48,307 nucleotides of DNA from an uncultured Acidimicrobiales bacterium (GCA_938041035.1 CALHYX010000019.1:1-48307); one strand, 5' to 3'; shown: positions 24,447 through 33,104, numbered from the stretch's first letter. Translations and numbers: made by a program. Notes: a model not told the origin generated them from the sequence alone.

Positions 24447-25241
24447 ATGTCGATCAGCGAGTCCTGGGCAGCGGTCACCGAAGCCATCGGGTTCGCCGCG
24501 TCGCGGGTGGCCGAGGACGAGGATCTGTTGAACGAGCGGGAACTCGCCGACGGCAACCAGTACGTGATGCGTATTCTCCAGGCGGTGGCCGAGACCAACC
24601 TCGTCGCGTTCGATTTCGACCGGCCGGCGTTCATGACGATGCGCGAGTCCGTGCGCCATCTCGGCGCCGCGGGGCCCGACATCGACTACGACGTAGCGAT
24701 CGTGGCGGGTGGCCACCGCTATCGGATCACCGGGAACCGGGGCGACGCCTCGTACGTCGGCATCGTCGTCTACGGCGCCGGCGGAGCCGAAGGAGCCAGC
24801 TCGATACTCGATGCGGTCGACGTCGACTCCCTCATCGACGGCGACGGCAGCTTCACCTACGACGTCGACCATCCCGACGCCAGTCGCATCATCGTCCGCC
24901 AGTACTTTCACGACCGGGCCGCGAACCGCAGCGGTGAGTGGCGGATCGAGCGGCTCGACGCCCCAACGGCACCCGCCGGACCGGCCGAACCGCTGCCGCA
25001 GCTGGAAATTCTCGCTCACCGATTCGCCAACGGCGCCCAGACCCTGCGCTGGAACGCGCAACTCAACCAACTCTGGACCCCGGAGCGGCGCAACCGACCT
25101 GTCGGGTCGTGCCGATGGCCGAACTGCGCTGATGGCGTAGGAACCCATCGGTCTGCGCGGGCTACTCGTGGACCTCGTCCGGTGACTCGTCGACGGCGAT
25201 CAGGGCCGCGTTCACGACGCTGCCGGCGTCGATCCCCATGA
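24447..25241 (+). CDS. uncharacterised protein, possibly frameshifted at its 3' end
   Basis: The frame encodes 264 residues, but only about the first 210 look like real protein. The segment GHRYRITGNRGDASYVGIVVYG recalls, weakly, beta-sandwich proteins of the DUF1214 type. After about base 25080 codon third positions lose their GC bias, the residues become Arg-rich, and the frame runs 80 bp into the convergent thiamine-enzyme gene. In another frame the same region reads VVPMAELR followed by a stop at 25132-25134, just short of that gene. A frameshift mutation or sequencing error near 25085 would restore a neat ending. Function unknown; probably leaderless. Confidence 0.55.
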   Translation: MSISESWAAVTEAIGFAASRVAEDEDLLNERELADGNQYVMRILQAVAETNLVAFDFDRPAFMTMRESVRHLGAAGPDIDYDVAIVAGGHRYRITGNRGDASYVGIVVYGAGGAEGASSILDAVDVDSLIDGDGSFTYDVDHPDASRIIVRQYFHDRAANRSGEWRIERLDAPTAPAGPAEPLPQLEILAHRFANGAQTLRWNAQLNQLWTPERRNRPVGSCRWPNCADGVGTHRSARATRGPRPVTRRRRSGPRSRRCRRRSP

Positions 25242-27534
25242 TTTCGTGGAGGTCGGCAATGGTGCCGGACTCGCCGAACCGGTCGACCCCCAGCGTGAGC
25301 TGGCGGGTGCCGATCGCCGAACCGACCCAGGCCAGGCTGTGGCTGGCGGCGTCGTGCACGCTCACGATGGGACGGCTGCGCTCGGCGGCGGGGATGAGGC
25401 GATGGAGATGGCTCGGCGGCCGCACGACGCGAGCCGATGCCGCCGACTGGGCAAAGCTGGCCCGCCAGCTTCGGTAGGCCTGGTCGGGGCTGGTCAGGTG
25501 CACGACGCTCGCCTGTACGCCTTCGTCGTCGAGTTCGGCGGCCGCGGCGATCGCTTCGGGCACCAGGGCCCCGGTGGTGATGATGGTGACCCCTGGGCGG
25601 CCATCGGTGGGAGCGTCGACGAGCCGGTAGCCGCCGCTGAGCACCTGCTTGCGCAGCTGCTCCTCGCCGATCCGTTCCAGCGCCGCGGCGAACGGGGCCT
25701 GATCGATGGGGCGGGTGGACAATCGGAGGTACGCGCTGGTGCCATCGTCGGCTCCGAGGCGCTGGAGGGCATCGCACAGGATCCAGTCGACCTCGGTGCC
25801 GTAGGCCGGTTCGGAATAGTTGAGGTTGGGAAGCTCGGCCCCCACCGATGCGGTGATGGTCGACTGATGGGCTCCACCCTCCGGGGCGAGGGTCACCCCC
25901 GCCGGGGTGCCGGCCACGATGAAACGGGCGTCGTTGTACACGCCGTAGATCAGTGCATCGAGGCCGCGCAGCACGAAGGGGTCGTACACGGTGCCGATGG
26001 GCAGAAGGTGCTCATCGTGATGGTCGTGGCTCAGCCCGAGCTGGCCGAGCAGCATGAACAGGTTCATCTCGCTGATACCCAGCTCGATGTGTTGCCCGGT
26101 GGGGCCGGGCGCCCATTTGAGCAACCGCTGGGCGCCGCCGTGGTCGTCGCGTTCGTTGTGGGAGTAGACTCCGCGCTTGTTGATCCAGCCGCCGAGGTTG
26201 GTGGAGATCGAAACGTCCGGGGCGGTCGTGACGATGCGTTCGCCCACCCCGTCGACGTCGGCCAGGCTGGCCAGCACCCGACCGAACGCGTCCTGCGTCG
26301 ACTGGCTTCCCGTCGTGACCACCGGGCGGGCGGCGGCCGGGATCGGCAGCTGCGGCCGGCTGGTCTTTTGTCGATTGTTGATGCTGCCGCCCACCGTGCT
26401 GCACAGCCGGCCGGCCGCCGAGTCGGGGTCGAAACGGTCCCATTCGCGGTCGGGGTCGAGGCCGACCTCGGCTCGGAACGCGTCGATCTGGTCGGTGGTC
26501 ATCAGCGCCGCATGGTTCATCGGGTCGCCGGCCATCGGCAGCCCGTAGCCCTTGATCGTGTAGGCGAACAACACCGAGGGCTGGTCGACCGCGGCGTCGC
26601 ACTGGCGAAACCGGTCGAGCAGGATCGACGTGTCGTGGCCGCCGAGGTTGGTGACGAGCGAGGTCAGCTCGGTGTCGTCGAAGCCGTCGGTGAAACGGCG
26701 TAGGGCGGGGTCGGAACCCGCCAGGAGCTTCTCGCGCACCGTGGGCGGGTCGAGGGTGAACAGCTCCTGGTAGGCCTCGTTGGTCATGGAGTCGATGCGG
26801 GCCTCGAGGGCGTCGCCGCCGTCGCGGCCAAAGGCCTCTTCGAGGCGGGTGCCGTACTTTGCCTCGGCGACGTGCCAGCCGGCGTCGGCGAAGAACTTCT
26901 TGAGTCGGGTGGCGGCGATGTCGGGGATGACCCGGTCGAGGCTCTGCCGGTTGAGGTCGACGACCATCGTGAAGTTGCCGAGTTCCTGGGTGGCCGGGTC
27001 GGCGATCGCCTCCCACACATTGCCCTCGTCGAGTTCGGCATCGCCGACGAGGGCGATGAAGCGGGCGTCGCTCTGGGCACCGAAGTGGGAGTCGATGTAG
27101 CGGCGGGTCAGCGCCGAAAAGAGTGGAGCGACGGCGCCCAGCCCCACCGAGCCGGTGGAGAAGTCGGCGACGTCGGGGTCCTTGGTGCGCGACGGATACG
27201 CCTGGAGGCCGCCTCGCTGGCGCAGGGTCGTCAGGTATGACCGATCGAGCTCGCCGGTGAGGTACTTGATGGCGTGGTACACCGGCGAGGCGTGGGGCTT
27301 CACCGCCACCTTGTCGCTGCCGTTCAGGTGTCCGAACCACAGCGCGGTCATGATCGATGCCATCGACGCACACGAGGCCTGGTGGCCGCCGACCTTGATG
27401 TCGGTGCCGTCGCGCCGGTTGGCATGGTCGATGATGCGGGTGGCGAGCCACAGGACCCGGCGTCCGATCTCGTCGAGCGTGGCGAGATCGGCGGGCTTGT
27501 CGGGTGGGTTGAGCGGAGCCGCGGCCTCAGGCAT
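25162..27534 (-). CDS. AceE/transketolase-like thiamine-diphosphate enzyme
   Basis: A 790-residue homologue of homodimeric pyruvate dehydrogenase E1 and transketolases. The thiamine motif begins GDAELDEGN at residue 164 and ends at Asn195; KPHASP (80-84) supplies an active-site His, and DFSTGSVGLG is typical. The C-terminal half has the pyrimidine domain (GISEMNLFMLLGQLGLS) and a transketolase C-terminal domain. The GDAELDE form differs from the GDGEMDE of classical AceE. The ATG at 27534 overlaps the dioxygenase stop by 8 bp, so both are coupled. No E2 or E3 gene is near, leaving the acyl acceptor open: lipoyl, an aldose, or phosphate. Confidence 0.8.
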   Translation of the reverse strand: MPEAAAPLNPPDKPADLATLDEIGRRVLWLATRIIDHANRRDGTDIKVGGHQASCASMASIMTALWFGHLNGSDKVAVKPHASPVYHAIKYLTGELDRSYLTTLRQRGGLQAYPSRTKDPDVADFSTGSVGLGAVAPLFSALTRRYIDSHFGAQSDARFIALVGDAELDEGNVWEAIADPATQELGNFTMVVDLNRQSLDRVIPDIAATRLKKFFADAGWHVAEAKYGTRLEEAFGRDGGDALEARIDSMTNEAYQELFTLDPPTVREKLLAGSDPALRRFTDGFDDTELTSLVTNLGGHDTSILLDRFRQCDAAVDQPSVLFAYTIKGYGLPMAGDPMNHAALMTTDQIDAFRAEVGLDPDREWDRFDPDSAAGRLCSTVGGSINNRQKTSRPQLPIPAAARPVVTTGSQSTQDAFGRVLASLADVDGVGERIVTTAPDVSISTNLGGWINKRGVYSHNERDDHGGAQRLLKWAPGPTGQHIELGISEMNLFMLLGQLGLSHDHHDEHLLPIGTVYDPFVLRGLDALIYGVYNDARFIVAGTPAGVTLAPEGGAHQSTITASVGAELPNLNYSEPAYGTEVDWILCDALQRLGADDGTSAYLRLSTRPIDQAPFAAALERIGEEQLRKQVLSGGYRLVDAPTDGRPGVTIITTGALVPEAIAAAAELDDEGVQASVVHLTSPDQAYRSWRASFAQSAASARVVRPPSHLHRLIPAAERSRPIVSVHDAASHSLAWVGSAIGTRQLTLGVDRFGESGTIADLHEIMGIDAGSVVNAALIAVDESPDEVHE

Positions 27535-28366
27535 GCACACCGACGTAGGTGTGGTCGTTGGCGAGTGCGGTGATGCGGTGCACGACCCGGCGGGAGCCGG
27601 CGTCGTTGACGGCGTAGTGCTGGACGGCCTGCTGGTCCCAGATGAGCAGGTCACCTTCGCTCCAGTGATGCCGGAAACCGAACTCGGGTTTCTGCATGTG
27701 CTGGAGCAACAGGTCGAGGAGCATTTTGGCTTCGAGGGCGGTCGTGCCGCGCACGAACCGGGTGTACACCGGGTTGACGGTCAGCCATTTGCGGCCGGTG
27801 ACGGGGTGGGTGCGCACCAGGGGATGGCTGTGGATCAACCCCTTGCCCAACGCGTCGGCGACGAACGAACCGAGGTCGGCGCCGCGCTGCCAGCCCTGCT
27901 CGTAGAGCCGTCCGTAGTCGTGGATGGCCTCGAGCCCCTCGACCAGCTCCTGGAACTTGGGCGACAGGCCCTCGTACGCCAGCGCGGTGCTCACAAAAGC
28001 GGTGTCACCGCCGGTGGAGGGGATGGTCTTGCCGTGCAGCAGGTTGACCAGGGGCGGGTGTTCGAGGAACGTCTCGTCGGCGTGCCACATGCTGGCCGTG
28101 TGCCCGGCCTCGCTGTCGATCACCGTGATCTGGGGAACGGTTGGGTGGTCGCCGAACTGGTCGGTCTTGTTCTCCTCCAACGCCCCGAATCGCCGGGCGA
28201 GACGAAGGTGTTGTTCGGGGGTCATTGCGCCGGCGGCGATCGACACCACCTGGTGCTCGTACAGGGCGTCGGCGACGGCGTCGACGGTGCCTTCGTGGAG
28301 CCCGGATGCGAAGTCGAGGCCCTCGATTCGCGCCCCGATGTTGGTTCCGACCTTCACGACCTGCAT
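27527..28366 (-). CDS. TauD/TfdA family Fe(II)/2-oxoglutarate dioxygenase
   Basis: A 279-residue dioxygenase. The iron-binding triad is intact: WHADETF (His95, Asp97) and HYAVND (His250); Arg264 in VVHRIT should bind 2-oxoglutarate. Length and layout match taurine dioxygenase and 2,4-D dioxygenase, which oxidatively cleave C-S or C-O bonds. I start at ATG 28366, MQVVKVG, rather than the longer frame to 28405. It is coupled to the thiamine enzyme, suggesting that the cleavage product is passed on to carboligation or oxidative decarboxylation. The substrate may be a sulfonate, ether or sulfate ester. Confidence 0.88.
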   Translation of the reverse strand: MQVVKVGTNIGARIEGLDFASGLHEGTVDAVADALYEHQVVSIAAGAMTPEQHLRLARRFGALEENKTDQFGDHPTVPQITVIDSEAGHTASMWHADETFLEHPPLVNLLHGKTIPSTGGDTAFVSTALAYEGLSPKFQELVEGLEAIHDYGRLYEQGWQRGADLGSFVADALGKGLIHSHPLVRTHPVTGRKWLTVNPVYTRFVRGTTALEAKMLLDLLLQHMQKPEFGFRHHWSEGDLLIWDQQAVQHYAVNDAGSRRVVHRITALANDHTYVGVHA

Positions 28367-28409
28367 ACCGTCCAGTTCTACACGGCCGCCCGGGCCTGAG
28401 GCCATAGCG

Positions 28410-28844
28410 CTAGGGCACCTCGACGCGTATGCACACCGCCGTCGGATCCGGAGCGATGCAAACCAGCGCCTCGCCGGGTTCGGCTTCGTTTGGCACCAGG
28501 ATCTCCGCGTTCTTTCGGTCGAACGCCTCCAGCGACGAGCCGATGTCGGTGGGGTCCAGCGGGCCGTACTCCGCCGGCGCCGCCGGACTCGTCGGCATCA
28601 GCCAGAAGATGAAATCCCCCGGAGCTGATGCCGACGCCCAGTACAGCAGCGAACCGGTGACCGTCACTTCGCCGAACGACAGGGTGACGAGCTCTCCCGG
28701 CGTCGCCTCGGGCAGCGCAATGGGTACCGGCGTGTCATCCGGTGCCTGTGGCCGGTCGGTGCTCGACGAGCACCCGCCGAGCAGCAGCCCGCAAAGCAGA
28801 GCGGACGTTGCCCACCGGTATCCGATTGCGCTGCGCCTGGTCAT
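28410..28844 (-). CDS. predicted lipoprotein
   Basis: A 144-residue secreted protein with a basic N-terminus, a hydrophobic stretch and a lipobox LLGGC, so signal peptidase II cleavage and lipid anchoring are expected. The mature part is short, Pro/Glu-rich and has a pair of late cysteines (ALVCIAPDPTAVCIRVE). I do not recognise a family. Its ATG overlaps the stop of the S1 protease (ATGA), implying a joint role, for example as an anchor, inhibitor or partner of the protease; this is inference. Confidence 0.75.
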   Translation of the reverse strand: MTRRSAIGYRWATSALLCGLLLGGCSSSTDRPQAPDDTPVPIALPEATPGELVTLSFGEVTVTGSLLYWASASAPGDFIFWLMPTSPAAPAEYGPLDPTDIGSSLEAFDRKNAEILVPNEAEPGEALVCIAPDPTAVCIRVEVP

Positions 28845-30508
28845 TTGGTGAAGGTATATCCGGTGGCGGCCTCGATGTCGGAGATGACCGAGTAGCACGC
28901 GAACCATTTCGTCGTGCTGAACAGCGGCGTTTCCTTCTTCGACCACACCATGGTGCCGGCCCCTTCGAACCCCGAACCGACCTCGTAGTAGATGGGTCCT
29001 CCCGAGTCGCCGGGAATAGTCCGTCGTTCAAGGCACCAGAAGTTCCGCAAGGTATAGCCGTCGGGGGCATCGCTGGGCGACCAGCTGATGCCTTCCTTCT
29101 TCAGGGGGCCACACTTCTTGTTGAGGCCGTCGTTGATGCGGATCCCAAGACCGACGAAGCACTGCGTGTCGTTGTGGTTCATCTCGGCCTTCGTGCGCTC
29201 GCCGACGTAGTCGCGGTAGGTGTTGGCCGTGGTGGTGACCCGGTTGACCGACGTAGCGTTCGACGGAATCCGGAACAGGGCGACGTCGACGCCTTCGTCA
29301 CGGAAGGTGTTGTGGCTCACGGTACCGATCGTGTCACCGTTGGTCCCGTCAAACTTCACGTGGCGCACCGTGCCTCCGACATTGCCGGTCCAGTCGCCGC
29401 CGTCGGCGCAGTGGCCGGCCATGGACATGCGGTAGTGGGTGGACCCGTTGGAGTACTTCCGGAAACGGAACCCGCTGGTGCACCGCCCGCCATCGGGATT
29501 GCGGAGGTATTCGCCGCCCCGGATGAAGGCGGTTTCTCGCCAGTCGACCACTTGGGCGTCGCCGTCGCCGGTGAGGAGAACAACGTCGACCACGGCTGCT
29601 TCGATGGCTGCGGGCGACTCGGGCAGGAAGCCGTTCGCGCCCCTGATGGCATCGGTCACGCCGGTGCGGGCGGGAACCGCCCTACTTCGTACGAACGCTC
29701 CAGCGGCCACGGCCTGGCGTTGCTGGGTGGCCTCAATGAGTGCTTCCCGATCCGAGACGGACTCCTGAGCGGAACCGGGATGGAAGTTCATCGAGATCGC
29801 CGCAGCATCGAGATCGATGCCGACGTCCCAGCCGGTCAGCTCATCGGGAATCTCGCCCTCGAGCACGTCGCGCAGTTCGTGGAGTTCGGCTCGCGAAAGC
29901 GGCGTGCTTTCGACGGTCACCGTGAGCGCCGGGAATTCCTGACGCACGAGCCGCTTGACCTGGCGTTCGTCGCGTGGCGACAGGTCTGCCACCCGGACGA
30001 CAAAGCTCGAGCCGTCGTCGGCCCAGCCCACGATCCCGAGACGGTCACCGATCAGCTCGGTCACCGCCACTTTGAACTGGCCTGCGAGTGCCGAGTCGAG
30101 CTGCTGCTGGGTCGGTAGACCAGAACCCTCGACACCAAGTGGCGCTCGCTCGGGAATGAAGCCGCTGGTCAACAGCGCTGAACCGAGCAGGTGAACCGCA
30201 CTGGCGTAGTTGCCCTGCTCCATCAGCCGGTCGAATCGGCGGACGTTAACACCGAGGCTGCGTAGCGCCGCTCGCCGATCATCGGTTGATGATCCGAAGA
30301 ACTCCTGTATCTGTACTTCGCTGATCGGTAGGCCCATACTTTCGAGGAACTCGGCGGCCACCGCGCTGTCAATGCTCGTGCCGGCACGCTCGCCGACGTC
30401 GTCAGCCGCGGAACCCGGAATTGCCTGGAAAAAGGCCATACAGGCGACGAGCGTTAACACGATCATCCGTCGGCCGAGGCCCATTGAACGTTTCGTTCGT
30501 AACTTCAT
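28841..30508 (-). CDS. secreted trypsin-like serine protease with pro-domain
   Basis: A 555-residue exported protease. Residues 1-35 form a signal peptide ending near GSA. A pro-region of about 300 residues follows, as in alpha-lytic-type proteases. The catalytic domain has His366 in MAGHCA, Asp408 in VDVALF and Ser502 in PGDSGGP, the chymotrypsin triad. Several Cys suggest disulfides (C343, C367, C450, C466, C492). It has a clear AAGGAG ribosome binding site upstream of the ATG. The co-translated downstream lipoprotein may work with it. Confidence 0.9.
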   Translation of the reverse strand: MKLRTKRSMGLGRRMIVLTLVACMAFFQAIPGSAADDVGERAGTSIDSAVAAEFLESMGLPISEVQIQEFFGSSTDDRRAALRSLGVNVRRFDRLMEQGNYASAVHLLGSALLTSGFIPERAPLGVEGSGLPTQQQLDSALAGQFKVAVTELIGDRLGIVGWADDGSSFVVRVADLSPRDERQVKRLVRQEFPALTVTVESTPLSRAELHELRDVLEGEIPDELTGWDVGIDLDAAAISMNFHPGSAQESVSDREALIEATQQRQAVAAGAFVRSRAVPARTGVTDAIRGANGFLPESPAAIEAAVVDVVLLTGDGDAQVVDWRETAFIRGGEYLRNPDGGRCTSGFRFRKYSNGSTHYRMSMAGHCADGGDWTGNVGGTVRHVKFDGTNGDTIGTVSHNTFRDEGVDVALFRIPSNATSVNRVTTTANTYRDYVGERTKAEMNHNDTQCFVGLGIRINDGLNKKCGPLKKEGISWSPSDAPDGYTLRNFWCLERRTIPGDSGGPIYYEVGSGFEGAGTMVWSKKETPLFSTTKWFACYSVISDIEAATGYTFTK

Positions 30509-30591
30509 GATTCATCTCCTTGGTGGGGGAGGGGCGCAACATGCGCGGCCCTGATCCCAGCCGACCGAACTTTTGGCGGCGGCGGTAGAGC

Positions 30592-30614
30592 CCCACCGGA
30601 CCGGCCCCGGTGGG
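30592..30614. other. GC-rich hairpin in the divergent gap
   Basis: CCCACCGG and CCGGTGGG form an 8-bp stem with a 7-nt loop in the 255-bp gap 30509-30763, the longest gene-free stretch of the window. No T-run follows. It might act as an RNA structure in the protease leader or as a protein site; I cannot decide. Confidence 0.35.
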
Positions 30615-30751
30615 CCGACTCGTTCTCGTCGGTACCTGCAGGTCGGTGCTCGGGCACCGGTGCGAGCGGGCCGGTCCGGGCGGACTCGCGACGGCGCGCT
30701 TCTTCGCCGCTGGTCGCTCACGTCTTTGAGCGCGGCGCTGAACCGTCGGAG

Positions 30752-30757
30752 TACTGT
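30752..30757 (+). promoter_or_regulatory. -10 box TACTGT, leaderless start
   Basis: TACTGT, then CGCCCC, then the ATG at 30764; a TTGAGC at 30726 could be a distant -35 box with a 20-bp spacer. Confidence 0.55.
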
Positions 30758-30763
30758 CGCCCC

Positions 30764-31150
30764 ATGACTCCACTTGAGACGGTGAACACCTTTATCGAAC
30801 GCTTGTGCGCCTTCGACCTCGACCGCGCCTGCGAGCTCGTGGCCGCTGACGTCGAGTACGACAACGTGCCCATGGGCAAGAACTTCGGACCCCAGGGCAT
30901 CAAGGACTTCATCGGCCCGGTGGTCGGCATCGTCACCGAGATGGAGTTCATCATCGAACGCGAAACGGTCACCGGCAACGTGGTGATGAACGAGCGAATC
31001 GACCGCTTCGTCATCGGCGGCAAACCGCACGACCTGCCGGTGATGGGCGTGTTCGAAGTCGGCGACGACGGTCTCATCACGCTGTGGCGCGACTACTTCG
31101 ACATGGTGACGGCCAACGAACTGTTCGCCGCTCTCGCCGGCGGTAGCTAG
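30764..31150 (+). CDS. limonene-1,2-epoxide hydrolase family protein
   Basis: A 128-residue NTF2-fold protein. Catalytic residues of the Rhodococcus enzyme (Tyr53, Asn55, Arg99, Asp101, Asp132) have clear counterparts: Tyr32-Asp-Asn34 in VEYDNVPM, Arg78-Ile-Asp80 in MNERIDRF, and Asp110 in LWRDYFD. Such enzymes open epoxides with water in one step. It stands alone on the plus strand, probably with a leaderless mRNA, and converges on the hydroxyacid dehydrogenase operon. The substrate may be a terpene or other hydrophobic epoxide. Confidence 0.85.
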   Translation: MTPLETVNTFIERLCAFDLDRACELVAADVEYDNVPMGKNFGPQGIKDFIGPVVGIVTEMEFIIERETVTGNVVMNERIDRFVIGGKPHDLPVMGVFEVGDDGLITLWRDYFDMVTANELFAALAGGS

Positions 31151-31178
31151 CGTCGGCGGCACTCCTCGGGTCGGATTC

Positions 31179-32162
31179 CTATCGCCCCGCGGCAGGAGGC
31201 GTTGCGGGGTCGATCTCGTTTCGCAGCGAGTCACCGGCCAGGAACCGGCCGAGATTGTCGACGAACAGACGCGCCAGCCGCTGCCCCGCAAGCGGGGAAT
31301 AGCCCGCGTCGTGGGGCGTAACGATGCAGTTGGGCAGTTCCCAGAGCCGGGAGTCGGCGGGCAGCGGCTCGGGTTCGACCACGTCGAGGGTTGCCCCCCG
31401 GATGGTGTTGTTCTCGAGAGCGCCGATCAGCGCGCCATGGTCGACCACGCCACCCCGCGCCACGTTGATGAGCACGCTGCGGGGCCCCATCGCTTCCAGC
31501 TCGTCGGCTCCGATCAGGTTCCGGGTGGCGTCGGTGAGCGGCAAGGTCAACACCACGTAGTCGCTCTCGCGTAGGAGGTTCGGCAGTTCGTCCGGAAGCA
31601 GCCATTCGTCGACGTTGGGGTCCGAAGCGGCGCTTCGCCGCAGGCCGAGGGTTCGCATGCCGAATGCCTTGGCGACCCGGGCGGTGGCCGAGCCGATGCC
31701 GCCGTGGCCGACGATGCCGATGGTCTTGGCCGACAGGTCCTCGCTGCGCACTGCCTCCCAAACCCGATCCGCCTGCTGGCGCCGGTGGGCTTCGACCTGG
31801 CGTTCCCAGTGGAGCACGTACGTGAAGATGTACTGAGTCACCGGTTCGGCGTGCACGCCGGCCGCGTTGGTCAACCGGACCCCTCGCGCCGTCAGCTCCG
31901 ACCAGATGGGTAGCTCCACACCGGCGCCAGGTGCCTGGACCCAGCGAAGGCCCTCGGCCTGCAACAACTCGAACGCCTGACCCAGGGATCCCTCGCCCGC
32001 CAGGTCGACCGAGAAGCAGAACACCTCGATGCCGGTCGGGTCGCCGTCATAGGTCCCGTCGGCATCGAGGACCACCAGCGCGGCGTCGGGCGCGATCTGG
32101 CGAATCTCGTCGCCGTATCGTTCCAGTATTGGCCGGCTGAGGCAGACCTTCACCGGCGCCAT
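31179..32162 (-). CDS. D-2-hydroxyacid dehydrogenase
   Basis: A 327-residue NAD(P)-dependent dehydrogenase of the D-isomer family. Motifs: nucleotide loop GHGGIG, catalytic Arg in NVARGGVVD, Glu in VVEPEPLP, and His in IVTPHDAGY. The ATG at 32162 follows the amidohydrolase stop without any gap (TAG-ATG), so the two genes form one unit. The amidohydrolase may release or form the hydroxy or oxo acid that this enzyme interconverts. Confidence 0.9.
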   Translation of the reverse strand: MAPVKVCLSRPILERYGDEIRQIAPDAALVVLDADGTYDGDPTGIEVFCFSVDLAGEGSLGQAFELLQAEGLRWVQAPGAGVELPIWSELTARGVRLTNAAGVHAEPVTQYIFTYVLHWERQVEAHRRQQADRVWEAVRSEDLSAKTIGIVGHGGIGSATARVAKAFGMRTLGLRRSAASDPNVDEWLLPDELPNLLRESDYVVLTLPLTDATRNLIGADELEAMGPRSVLINVARGGVVDHGALIGALENNTIRGATLDVVEPEPLPADSRLWELPNCIVTPHDAGYSPLAGQRLARLFVDNLGRFLAGDSLRNEIDPATPPAAGR

Positions 32163-32996
32163 CTAGGTAAGCCCGAAGAGGCGTCGGGCGTTTCCAGCGA
32201 GTATCGCGGCCTTGTCGGCATCGCTCAGCTCGGACACCTTGATCTGTTCGAGCAGGTGGCTGATGCGTCGCCCTACGGGGTGGGAGTACAAGTCGGTGCC
32301 GAACACGACCCGATCGGCGCCGAACCGGTTGGCGAAGTCCTCGGCGAAGTCGAAGTTGTAGCTGAGGCTGGTGTCGAAAATGATGTTGGGGGCCACCTCG
32401 GCGATGAAGAAGCACTCTCGGGTGGCTTCGTAGGACCCGAACGCGTCGAGGGCGAGCACCGGGGTCTCGGGAATGGTGCGGGCCAGCACCGCAAGCTTCC
32501 AGAGCGCTTCCTCGGGCGTTTCGTTCATGGCATGAATCACGGGTACCAGGCCGATCTCGGCCATCTTCTCGCAATAGGCCAACACCCATTGGCTGTCCAC
32601 CGACACCCCCTGGAACCGGGTGTGAAAGCTGATGCCGACGAGGCCAAGTTCGTTCTTGCACCGGTCAAGCTCGGCCAGGCTGGCCCCGCCGTCGCGGGGC
32701 TCGACGATCCCGACCGCGGCCGGAAAGCGGTCGGGGGTCCGGTCGCGGTAACTCGCGATCGCGTCGTTTTCGGCGCGCGTATCGGCGATGCCGTTCTCGC
32801 GCAGGTACCCGTGGCCCGGGATCACGATCGCTTGTTGCACGTTGGCGGCGTCCATGATTTCAAGCCGCGATGCGAGTTCGACCTCTCGGTAGGTCTGCGC
32901 ATCGAGGTCGGGGGCCGAGTCGACCGGTCCACCGAGGGCGCGGAATGCAATGCCCACGTGGTGGTGCACGTCGAGGATCTCGAATTGGTCTGTCAT
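32163..32996 (-). CDS. amidohydrolase_2 family protein
   Basis: A 277-residue TIM-barrel metal enzyme of the ACMSD-like amidohydrolase group. DVHHHVG near the N-terminus gives the HxH pair, VIHAMNE gives another His, and FGTDLYSHP near the C-terminus gives the catalytic Asp. Family members decarboxylate or hydrolyse cyclic and aromatic acids and lactones. It begins opposite a TetR gene, and the 28-bp palindrome between them could repress both directions. Confidence 0.85.
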   Translation of the reverse strand: MTDQFEILDVHHHVGIAFRALGGPVDSAPDLDAQTYREVELASRLEIMDAANVQQAIVIPGHGYLRENGIADTRAENDAIASYRDRTPDRFPAAVGIVEPRDGGASLAELDRCKNELGLVGISFHTRFQGVSVDSQWVLAYCEKMAEIGLVPVIHAMNETPEEALWKLAVLARTIPETPVLALDAFGSYEATRECFFIAEVAPNIIFDTSLSYNFDFAEDFANRFGADRVVFGTDLYSHPVGRRISHLLEQIKVSELSDADKAAILAGNARRLFGLT

Positions 32997-33069
32997 CGCA
33001 CAACTTTGGCCTCTCCGGTCGGCCGGCGCAGATCCCGGGCCCTCGGCGCCCGTCGGCTCGTTCGGTTGC

Positions 33070-33097
33070 CGGTTTTGTTACATATGTAACAAAACCG
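33070..33097. promoter_or_regulatory. perfect 28-bp operator palindrome
   Basis: Every base from 33070 to 33083 pairs with its partner in 33084-33097; the half-site reads CGGTTTTGTTACAT. The site is AT-rich against a very GC-rich background and covers the -35 region of the TetR promoter (TTGTTA at 33075-33080, 18 bp before TACGCT). It lies between the TetR and the amidohydrolase operon. Autoregulation by the TetR at 33111 is the simple reading. Confidence 0.85.
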
Positions 33098-33098
33098 C

Positions 33099-33104
33099 TA
33101 CGCT
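33099..33104 (+). promoter_or_regulatory. -10 box TACGCT, leaderless start
   Basis: TACGCT, then GGTCGA, then the ATG at 33111. The operator palindrome ends 1 bp before it. Confidence 0.6.

Noticed and set aside
25246..26703. 485-codon plus-strand open frame over the thiamine enzyme
   Set aside because: Antisense to a long gene with thiamine motifs; no recognisable protein features.
28367..28405. Longer N-terminus for the TauD-like protein
   Set aside because: The extra 13 residues are Gly/Arg-rich and the family normally begins close to MQVVKVG.
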